Shown here one piece after another: positions 54,754 to 61,998 of a stretch of DNA of 64,000 bases. The position numbers and the translations under genes were made by a program. The stretch covers positions 1 to 64,000 of the forward strand of contig DJHM01000061.1 in assembly GCA_002433075.1 (NCBI GenBank). The letters run 5' to 3'. The stretch is from Latescibacteria bacterium UBA6620 (GTDB lineage: Bacteria; Latescibacterota; UBA2968). Position 1 is the stretch's first letter, and the number at the start of each line of letters is the position of its first letter. The notes under the pieces are model-generated. The model worked only from the letters and a program-made list of their open reading frames with translations. It had not been told where the DNA came from and made no database searches.

Positions 54754-55644
54754 ATGAACCACAAGGTCTTCCTCTTCGGCACCCTCAAAAGGGGATGCCC
54801 CAACCACGATGATCTCGATCTAGGTCCCTGTTACGTCTCGGAGGCCCGGACGATCGACGCCTTTCCTCTCTACATCACAGACCGTTGGTATTCGCCTGTA
54901 GTTGTGGACGAGGCCGGTTCTGGACATCGAGTCTCGGGCGAACTCTACGAAGTGGACGACAAGATGCTCGCCCGATTGGACGCGCTCGAATCTGTGGGGC
55001 TGCCCCGAGGGTATCGACGGATCACGGTGCGGATCGATCGAAAGGGGCAGGAGGAGCCTGCACAGATCTATGTAAAGGACCGAGAAGACATCGAGGTCAT
55101 CCACTCGGAGGAATCGGGGACTTACCGAGATACTCGCTACATTCATCATCGGGAAAGGACCCGGAACGGAACAGAGGTCGTCAAGGACATCCAGTTCTTC
55201 GTCCACGAGCCGATGTCCCACGATGACGTGACCGTCCGCATCGACTCCACTCGCCCCGCCGATCACGGGCGCGCATTCGTGCCAGCGTATTCGATGGGGG
55301 TCTACGACAACGCGTGTCGCGTTCGATACGGCCAGATCAGTCTCCGGGTCGGTGAAACTGAAAACATCGTCCAGTATGCCGGCCATATCGGATACGGAAT
55401 CGACCCGCCTCATCGGGGCCAACACCGTGCGGCCAAAGCCTGCCTCGCCATTCGACCGCTGGTCCGCAGACACTATCTCCGACTCATCATCACCACCGAC
55501 CCCAACAACTATGCTTCACAGCGAACGCTCGACCGGATCGGCGCCCGGCACATCGAGACGGTCTACGTCGACGAGGACAGCCCGACGTTCCTGATCGAAG
55601 GCAGTCGTCGGAAGATGCGTTACGTCTGGGATCCAGACGAATGA
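54754..55644 (+). CDS. Gamma-glutamylcyclotransferase-like - GNAT fusion protein
   Basis: A 296-residue protein with two domains. Residues 3-125 have the GGCT/AIG2-like fold: VFLFGTLKRGCPNHDDL (the YGxLxxG-type loop), SGELYEVDDKMLARLD, and Glu79 in LDALESVGLPRGYRR as the likely acid. The second half resembles a GNAT: QYAGHIGYGIDPPHRGQHRAAKACL is the acetyl-CoA pyrophosphate loop and NNYASQRTLDRIGA follows. No frameshift separates the parts, so it is a true fusion. Such a combination could link glutamyl removal and acetylation. It overlaps the PhyH start. Confidence 0.72.
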   Translation: MNHKVFLFGTLKRGCPNHDDLDLGPCYVSEARTIDAFPLYITDRWYSPVVVDEAGSGHRVSGELYEVDDKMLARLDALESVGLPRGYRRITVRIDRKGQEEPAQIYVKDREDIEVIHSEESGTYRDTRYIHHRERTRNGTEVVKDIQFFVHEPMSHDDVTVRIDSTRPADHGRAFVPAYSMGVYDNACRVRYGQISLRVGETENIVQYAGHIGYGIDPPHRGQHRAAKACLAIRPLVRRHYLRLIITTDPNNYASQRTLDRIGARHIETVYVDEDSPTFLIEGSRRKMRYVWDPDE

Positions 55645-56504
55645 CACTCGACGACCATCTCGAAGCCTACAAGCGCGACGGCTTCACCGTCTTCAGGGAG
55701 TATCTCTCATCCGACCGCGTCCAGGCCTGGCGAGAAGCGATGGATCCCGAATTCTCACTTCTGTTCCCGAAGAAACCGGACGCCCCTCGCGCGAAGATCG
55801 TACCCCTCCTTGGCCATCAGAGTCTGGCTCCCCTCGCCCGGGAACATCTCCTGGATAGCCGAATGCTCGACTTCGCCGAGCGTGTGATGGGCCCTTTCGT
55901 TCAGCTCGACAGCTTCGAGGTTTCCGGCTTCCCTATCCGCGAGCACGCCCTGAAAGGCCGCGTCGACCGTTGGCATCGTGACGCGTTCAACGTCTCCCAG
56001 ACCTGGGCGGGATACTCGTTCGAATACAAGCAGACACCACGACCTTACACACCCCCGCTCGCCTGCAACTGTCTCACCTACCTGCAGCCGATGAACGAGG
56101 AAACGGGCCCTCTACGTGTCATCCCCGGGTCGCATCTCGATTACACCCACATCCCCCAGGAAAACGAATTCGAACCTCACCCGAGAGAGGTCTTTCTCGA
56201 TCTCGAACCGGGGGATATGGTCTTCACACACCACGAACTGCTTCACTCGGGCACGTGGAACATCTCGAACCAGATCCGCTACTTCCTGAGCATCTACGTC
56301 TGCAGGATCGGACTCCCCCATCGGGATTCCTTCAACTTGTCCGAGATCCACGACATCGTGACCCACGCCCGCCGGACCAATGATCTTCGGACGCTGAGAC
56401 TGTTCGGAGAGGATCCGGATTTCCTGCAGCGGGATGAGGCCGCCTGGGCGAGCTGGGTCGCGGAAGATCGAGGTCAGATTTCGTCCGAAGGGAAAGCCGC
56501 TTGA
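55641..56504 (+). CDS. PhyH-family dioxygenase
   Basis: A 287-residue Fe(II)/2-oxoglutarate dioxygenase. RWHRDAFNVSQTWAG gives the HxD, HHELLHSGTWNISNQIR the distal His and Arg. The start overlaps the fusion gene's stop (ATGA) and its own stop overlaps the sulfatase start, so all three are one translational unit. This is the ninth PhyH gene in the window. Confidence 0.92.
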   Translation: MTLDDHLEAYKRDGFTVFREYLSSDRVQAWREAMDPEFSLLFPKKPDAPRAKIVPLLGHQSLAPLAREHLLDSRMLDFAERVMGPFVQLDSFEVSGFPIREHALKGRVDRWHRDAFNVSQTWAGYSFEYKQTPRPYTPPLACNCLTYLQPMNEETGPLRVIPGSHLDYTHIPQENEFEPHPREVFLDLEPGDMVFTHHELLHSGTWNISNQIRYFLSIYVCRIGLPHRDSFNLSEIHDIVTHARRTNDLRTLRLFGEDPDFLQRDEAAWASWVAEDRGQISSEGKAA

Positions 56505-57802
56505 GCGTCAGCTCCTCACAGCCCAATATTCTCATCATTCTCGCGGACGATCACGGATGGGGGGATGTCTCGTATCAGGGTGGGCCGAACCTTCGGACGC
56601 CCTCCATCGATCGCATTGCAAACGGTGGAATCCAGCTCTCGAACTTCTATGCCAACTCCTCCGTCTGCTCACCCAGCCGTGCCGCGTTGATGACGGGCCG
56701 CTATCCCGATCGCGTCGGGGTACCCGGCGTCATCCGAACCCACCCCGAGAACAACTGGGGCTATCTCGACCCCACGGCCGTCCTCCTCCCCACCGTCCTC
56801 AAGCGCGCTGAATACCACACTTCGCTGATCGGGAAGTGGCACCTCGGGCTCGACGCTGACAGCCACCCCTGTCACCGGGGGTTCCATCATTTCAAGGGGT
56901 TCCTCGGCGATATGATGGACGACTACCTCAGCCATCTTCGCCACGGCCACAATTATATGCGCCTCGACACGACGGAGATTCATCCCGAGGGTCACGCTAC
57001 GGACCTGTTCACCGATTGGTCCGTCGAATACATCGAGGACCGTACCGACCGCGAACAACCCTTCTTTCTCTACCTTGCCTACAACTCACCTCACACGCCG
57101 ATTCAACCGCCCGACGAATGGGTCGAACGCGTGCGGGAGCGTGAACCTGACGCATCAGAAGAGCGGGTACGTTACGTTGCCCTGGTCGAGCATATGGATG
57201 CCGGCATCGGGCGCGTTCTCGACAGCCTCGAAGCCACGGGGCAACGTGACAACACCCTCGTCATCTACACCTCCGACAACGGCGGCCAGATGAACGTCGG
57301 CGCCACGAACGGTCCCTACCGTGGGCAGAAGGGCGATATGTACGAAGGAGGCATCCGAGTTCCGGCCTGTGCGATGTGGCCTGGACATATCGACGCTGGA
57401 ACAACGAGCGATCGAGTCGCCCTGTTGATGGACCTGTTCCCGACCGCCTGCGAAGCAGCCGCCGCGGAGTTCGATCACGACATCGAGGGACGATCGATCC
57501 TACCCACCCTGCTCGGTCAGCCTCAGGATTCCGACGATCGTGTTCTCTACTGGGTTCGCCGGGAGGGTTCACCTAATTTTTTCGGACTCACGCAGCAGGC
57601 CGTGCGGAAGAAGGATCTCAAGTTGTTGCAAAATCGTCCGGGCGAGCCGCTTGAACTCTTCGACATGGAAAGCGATCCTCACGAGGCCATCGATCGAATC
57701 ACGAATGAAGACGAACGGAAGACGATGATCAGCTTGCTGCGCACGGAAATACAAAAAGCTGGTTCCGTACCCTGGCAGAGGCCGAACCTGGACATCACTT
57801 GA
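56501..57802 (+). CDS. Sulfatase (CSPSR type)
   Basis: A 433-residue sulfatase. Metal-binding ADDHGWGD is at residues 15-22, the formylglycine site CSPSRAALMTG has Cys56, and GKWHLG and YTSDNGG are in order, with RGQKGDMYEGGIRVP supplying the active-site Lys region. It belongs to the arylsulfatase A/GalNAc-6-sulfatase-like branch. It begins with TTG within the PhyH stop. No signal peptide. Confidence 0.93.
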   Translation: MSVSSSQPNILIILADDHGWGDVSYQGGPNLRTPSIDRIANGGIQLSNFYANSSVCSPSRAALMTGRYPDRVGVPGVIRTHPENNWGYLDPTAVLLPTVLKRAEYHTSLIGKWHLGLDADSHPCHRGFHHFKGFLGDMMDDYLSHLRHGHNYMRLDTTEIHPEGHATDLFTDWSVEYIEDRTDREQPFFLYLAYNSPHTPIQPPDEWVERVREREPDASEERVRYVALVEHMDAGIGRVLDSLEATGQRDNTLVIYTSDNGGQMNVGATNGPYRGQKGDMYEGGIRVPACAMWPGHIDAGTTSDRVALLMDLFPTACEAAAAEFDHDIEGRSILPTLLGQPQDSDDRVLYWVRREGSPNFFGLTQQAVRKKDLKLLQNRPGEPLELFDMESDPHEAIDRITNEDERKTMISLLRTEIQKAGSVPWQRPNLDIT

Positions 57803-58129
57803 AGGCGCTCTACCCGAGTCCCTAAGCGACTGAAAGGGTAGAGTAAGGGCGCGTAGAATGGTCTCGATAAGGATCGCTCTAGGGGCCGCCCTCGCCGTGT
57901 CCCCGAGTGTGCCTGCCCATCGGGCAGGGATGTATCGAGGGGCACTCCCATTCGTGAATTCGTGGCCCTTCCTTCGATACAGAGCTGCGCTCCTACTCAG
58001 GACAGGCGTTTCACCCTCCACGATACGTGTAGGGCACACGGTAGGTCCTTTCGGAAGGAATTGCATACATACACGAGTCCGCGATGACAGTCCGTCATCT
58101 GGCCTCATCTCCCAAATGCGAGGTTCCTA
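57803..58129. other. 327-base non-coding interval with hairpins
   Basis: No protein with family resemblance is encoded on either strand. It contains a perfect 7-bp hairpin CCTGCCC-ATC-GGGCAGG (57912-57928) and a longer imperfect inverted repeat between 57931 and 57981 (TGTATCGA paired with TCGATACA). It separates the sulfatase from the PHP hydrolase and may hold a terminator-like structure and the next promoter. Confidence 0.5.
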
Positions 58130-59572
58130 ATGGGCATCCTCCACGGCACCATCGTCGACGCTGACACGAACCAACCGATCAACGCAAAAGTCCACGTCCT
58201 GACCTCGAGCGGCCGCTTTTGTCACCCGGATGACGCGATGCTGAAACGGGGTCCCGGTACGCCCTTCTTCTTTTGCGAGGGCTCGTTCGAAGTCACTACG
58301 AATCGTGGACGAACCGACGTCCTCGTCGAGCGAGGAACCGAATACGAGCCGAACCGTGTCGTCGTCGATATGCCTGCAAAGGGCGCAAAAGACGTCGAGA
58401 TCAAGCTGAAGCGCTGGTATCACCCGCAGGACCAGAACTGGTATCCCGGCAACACGCACATCCACTACGACGAAAAGGAAACACGTCCCGACGACCGGCT
58501 TGCCATCGACAGCAGCGTCGAGGGCTACAACGTCACTGTCGTCAGCGTCCTCGACCGACGCCAGCTCCCTTACGCCAGCAACAAATATCCCATCGGCGTG
58601 ATGAACGAGTTCACGACTGCCCACCACGTCCTCGACATCGGAGAGGAGAACCGACACTACGGCGAGAACTCTCCCTGGGGGATGGGCTACGGTCACGTGA
58701 TGTTCCTCAAGCTCCGCAACCTGGTCCAGCCCGTCAGCCGTGGTCACATCCTGACCGCACAGTTTGACCCGGACTACCCGCCTCTCTGTTTCTGCTGCGA
58801 CGAAGCGCGTGAACAAGGCGGCATCGTCATCTGGTGCCACAACGGCAAAGGGTTGGAAGCCCCGATTGCCGCCGTCCTCGGCAAACTCGACGCCTTCAAC
58901 CTGTTCGACCCCTTCTGGGCTGACCCGGAATACGAAATCTGGTACAAGCTCCTCAACTGCGGCATCCATCTCCCCGCATCGACGGGCACGGACTGGTTCG
59001 TGTGTTCGAACAATCGGGTCTACGTGAACACCAAAGCCGAATTCTCCTACGAGAGCTGGATCGACGGAATGAAGTCGGGCAACACCTTCATCACCAACAG
59101 CCCCGCCCTCGACCTCCGTGTCAACGATCACGAAATGGGACAGACCGTCGATCTCGGTGGCGCGGGCGGCCTTGACATCGAAGGGACTTTCACCTCCTAC
59201 TATCCGATCCATCGGATCGAAGTCATTCACAACGGCCACGTCGTCCACGCCGAATCCTGGCCTGAAGGAAAGCGCGATGGCAACATCCGGCACAAGCTGA
59301 ACGTCGAACGAGACGGCTGGATCGCCGTCCGCGCCTGGGGCGACCACCGCGACAGCTTCGACCAGTCGATCTACGCCCACAGCAGCCCCGTCTACTTCGA
59401 CTGCGGCGTCCAACCCGCCGAGCGGGAAGCTGCGGTTCAGCATTTCCTGAAGGGCATCGAGGATTCGCTCAGCTGGATCGACGACTACGGCCGCTACAGC
59501 AACGACCAGCAACGCGAAGACGTGAAGGAGTTGTTCCGGAAGGGAAAGGAAGCCTACAGTGCACTCTTATAG
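58130..59572 (+). CDS. CehA/McbA-family PHP-type metallohydrolase
   Basis: A 480-residue protein. Residues 3-95 are a carboxypeptidase-regulatory-like sandwich; then GNTHIHYDEKE (His110, His112) is the first PHP metal motif, and IVIWCHNGKG and ASTGTDWF supply further ligands. Relatives (CehA, McbA) hydrolyse carbaryl-like esters, but most are uncharacterised. A GAGG site precedes the ATG. It ends with TAG just before a heptamer array. Confidence 0.82.
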   Translation: MGILHGTIVDADTNQPINAKVHVLTSSGRFCHPDDAMLKRGPGTPFFFCEGSFEVTTNRGRTDVLVERGTEYEPNRVVVDMPAKGAKDVEIKLKRWYHPQDQNWYPGNTHIHYDEKETRPDDRLAIDSSVEGYNVTVVSVLDRRQLPYASNKYPIGVMNEFTTAHHVLDIGEENRHYGENSPWGMGYGHVMFLKLRNLVQPVSRGHILTAQFDPDYPPLCFCCDEAREQGGIVIWCHNGKGLEAPIAAVLGKLDAFNLFDPFWADPEYEIWYKLLNCGIHLPASTGTDWFVCSNNRVYVNTKAEFSYESWIDGMKSGNTFITNSPALDLRVNDHEMGQTVDLGGAGGLDIEGTFTSYYPIHRIEVIHNGHVVHAESWPEGKRDGNIRHKLNVERDGWIAVRAWGDHRDSFDQSIYAHSSPVYFDCGVQPAEREAAVQHFLKGIEDSLSWIDDYGRYSNDQQREDVKELFRKGKEAYSALL

Positions 59573-59590
59573 GCGATTCACACAGCCCTC

Positions 59591-59631
59591 TTTTGTCGTT
59601 GGTCAGTGGTCAATGGTCATTGGTCAATGAC
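59591..59631. repeat. 7-bp tandem repeat (TGGTCAN) overlapping a start codon
   Basis: TGGTCAG, TGGTCAA, TGGTCAT, TGGTCAA and then TGAC, preceded by TTTTGTCG as in the copy at 27912-27946. The next gene's ATG (59627-59629) lies in its last unit. There is no other ribosome site. Confidence 0.82.
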
Positions 59632-60925
59632 AAACGTCATCTGGCTCTTTGGCGATCAACATCGCGCCCAGGCTGCGGGGTATATGGGCGATCCTAACGC
59701 ACGCACGCCTCATATCGATCGAATGGCCGAGGAAGGGGTGCCGTTTCGCCAAGCCATCTCCGGCTGCCCCTGGTGCACGCCCTTCCGGGGTTCTCTCATC
59801 ACGAGCCGCTACACGCATCGCGCGGTCCAGCGAACACCTCAGGCACTGGATACCAGCCTCCCCACGATCGCCGACGTCTTCAACAACAACGGATACCGCA
59901 CCGCGTGGATCGGGAAGTGGCATCTCACCGGCGACAACGGGATGATCTACGTCCCCCGCGAAGCGCGTGGTCGATTTCAGACCTGGATCGGCTACGAGAA
60001 CAACAACGCTCAGTACGAGTGCTGGGTACACGGCCACGACGAAGACGGCCGCGACGACACGGATCCTCTCCAGGAAAAGCTCGACGTTTACGAAACGGAC
60101 GCCCTCACGAACCGATTCATCGACTACATCGAAAAGCGAAAGGACGGCGACCCGTTCTTCGCCGTCCTCAGTGTCCAGCCGCCTCACAACCCCTACGTCG
60201 CTCCACCGGAGTTCGAGGCACACTTCAATCCGGATGAGATCCAGCTCCGTCCCAACGTTCCGGACCTTCCCCGCGTCGTCGACACCGTTCGAAAGGATCT
60301 TGCCGGCTACTACGCCCAGATCGAAAACCTCGACTGGAACGTCGGGCGCATTCTCGAAACGCTGGAGCGATTGGGACTCGACGACAACACCCACGTCTTC
60401 TTCTTCAGCGATCACGGAGACTCGCACGGCTCCAACGGCTACTACAAGAAGAGTAACCCCTTTGAAGAATCGCTGCGGATTCCCTGTATCGTTCGACCCG
60501 CAGGCGGACGAAGGGCCCACGCCTACAGCGACGCAGCCTTCAACACCGTCGACTTTACCCCCACGACCCTTGGGCTATGCGGTATCGACACGCCGGACTG
60601 GGCGGAAGGCACCGACTACAGTCACCACATCATCAACGGTCGTCCGGAACCTGCATCCGAACCCACGTCCGCATACACACAACAGTGTGTCCGAAAACAG
60701 GCGGACTTCGATCGAACTTGGCGTGGGATCCGTACGAAAGACGGGTGGAAATACATCTGCATTGAAGGCCAACCCTTTGTTATGTTCGACCTGAACGAAG
60801 ATCCCTACGAAACCGTCAACCTCGCTTTCCAGCACAGTTATCTGGAAAAGCGAAAGGGACTGCAGACCGAACTCGCTGACTGGATCGACCGCACCGACGA
60901 CGACTACGTTCTGCCCGAACTGTAG
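59627..60925 (+). CDS. Sulfatase (CTPFR type)
   Basis: A 432-residue sulfatase. FGDQHRAQ supplies the metal site, and GCPWCTPFRGSLITSR has Cys50 in CTPFR; here Phe occupies the fourth position where Ser, Thr or Ala is usual, yet the CxPxR minimum for formylglycine conversion is kept. GKWHL, FFSDHGDSHGSNG and ESLRIPCIVRP follow. The start lies in the heptamer array, so its translation may depend on the repeat; no Shine-Dalgarno is visible. No signal peptide. Confidence 0.9.
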   Translation: MTNVIWLFGDQHRAQAAGYMGDPNARTPHIDRMAEEGVPFRQAISGCPWCTPFRGSLITSRYTHRAVQRTPQALDTSLPTIADVFNNNGYRTAWIGKWHLTGDNGMIYVPREARGRFQTWIGYENNNAQYECWVHGHDEDGRDDTDPLQEKLDVYETDALTNRFIDYIEKRKDGDPFFAVLSVQPPHNPYVAPPEFEAHFNPDEIQLRPNVPDLPRVVDTVRKDLAGYYAQIENLDWNVGRILETLERLGLDDNTHVFFFSDHGDSHGSNGYYKKSNPFEESLRIPCIVRPAGGRRAHAYSDAAFNTVDFTPTTLGLCGIDTPDWAEGTDYSHHIINGRPEPASEPTSAYTQQCVRKQADFDRTWRGIRTKDGWKYICIEGQPFVMFDLNEDPYETVNLAFQHSYLEKRKGLQTELADWIDRTDDDYVLPEL

Positions 60926-60963
60926 GGCCCGCCTTCGCCTCTCGGCTACGGCACGGCAGGCCC
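60925..60963. repeat. Imperfect GC hairpin after the sulfatase
   Basis: GGGCCCGCC pairs with GGCAGGCCC (one mismatch) around a 21-base loop. It starts with the GTAGGGCC that opens the palindromes at 1885 and 5742, and here the TAG is the gene's stop codon. It could be a decayed palindrome copy or a terminator. Confidence 0.45.
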
Positions 60964-60996
60964 GCTTCAGGTTACTCCCATTTCCTGGAAGTATAA

Positions 60997-61998
60997 ATGA
61001 ACCTCATTCTCACCTTCTTTCTCCTGTCGTCCTCTCCCATCTGGGCCTGGAACGACACCGGCCACCGTCTCGTCGCCCTCGTCGCATGGGATCGCCTGTC
61101 CGTTTCCGGCCAGGAGCGTATTCTCACTCATCTGCGCGCGCATCCGCGCTTCGCCGAAGATTTCAGGATGCCTGATGAGGTTGCGCGGGCGGACGAGTCC
61201 TCCCGCGCACGGTGGATCTTCGCCCACGCTGCCGTCTGGCCCGACATTGTCAAAGGATTCGAGGGCGAACTCCGCCAAACCTGGAACAACAGTTCCTGGC
61301 ACTACATCAACCTCCCGTACTACCTGACGGATGCGGACCGAAAGGAGCTCGATCCCGATCTGCCCATGAATCTCGAGCGCGCCTGGGACCCGAATGTCCA
61401 CGGCGCCGGTCGGCTGAACGTCATCCAGTCCATCGCCCGGTCGCGACACGTCCTCACTGAGGGCGACACCTCCTCTTCCGACAGGGGGCTGGCCATCAGC
61501 TGGCTACTCCACACCGTCGGGGACCTCCATCAACCCCTGCATTCGACCGCGCTGTTTACGAGCCGAAGATTCCGGAGAGGCGATGCAGGAGGGAACGGCA
61601 TTATGATCGTCGGAGCCGAGGATCTCCACGCAGTCTGGGACGATCTGATTCCCGATGTAGGGACCCTTGCCGAGCACGATGCGCTAGTCGACCGTCTCAC
61701 CTCGGACGAAGGAGTAACCCGCCATGCCACGACCGGCGCCACGATGCTCAACACCGAAGACTGGCTTTCGGAAAGCCACGACCTTGCCATCGAAGTCGCC
61801 TACAACGATCTTGTACTCGACACAGTCGCTGCAAACGAAGCTGTCTACGATCCTTCGAAATCGTGGCCCGACCAACCGTATCTCCCCGAAGTCCAACTCT
61901 CCGATCGCTACCTTGCCCGCGCTCGCCGAGTCGCCGTCCGAAGGATCGTCCTGGCCGGCCATCGTCTCGCCGCCGTCCTGAAGGAGTGCGGCTTCTAA
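60997..61998 (+). CDS. S1/P1-type zinc nuclease, exported
   Basis: A 333-residue protein. Residues 1-17 are a signal peptide (MNLILTFFLLSSSPIWA), and cleavage would expose Trp18, which in S1/P1 nucleases is itself a zinc ligand (WNDTGHRLVA). FAHAAVWPDIV, WHYINLPYYL, LLHTVGDLHQPLHS and GAEDLHAVWDD carry the remaining His and Asp ligands of the tri-zinc site. It degrades single-stranded DNA or RNA outside the cell or in the periplasm. It is followed immediately by the Fn3 remains. Confidence 0.9.
   Translation: MNLILTFFLLSSSPIWAWNDTGHRLVALVAWDRLSVSGQERILTHLRAHPRFAEDFRMPDEVARADESSRARWIFAHAAVWPDIVKGFEGELRQTWNNSSWHYINLPYYLTDADRKELDPDLPMNLERAWDPNVHGAGRLNVIQSIARSRHVLTEGDTSSSDRGLAISWLLHTVGDLHQPLHSTALFTSRRFRRGDAGGNGIMIVGAEDLHAVWDDLIPDVGTLAEHDALVDRLTSDEGVTRHATTGATMLNTEDWLSESHDLAIEVAYNDLVLDTVAANEAVYDPSKSWPDQPYLPEVQLSDRYLARARRVAVRRIVLAGHRLAAVLKECGF

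Noticed and set aside
57858..58130. A 90-codon open frame on the plus strand
   Set aside because: Composition and residues show no protein character, it lacks a ribosome site and it covers hairpins.
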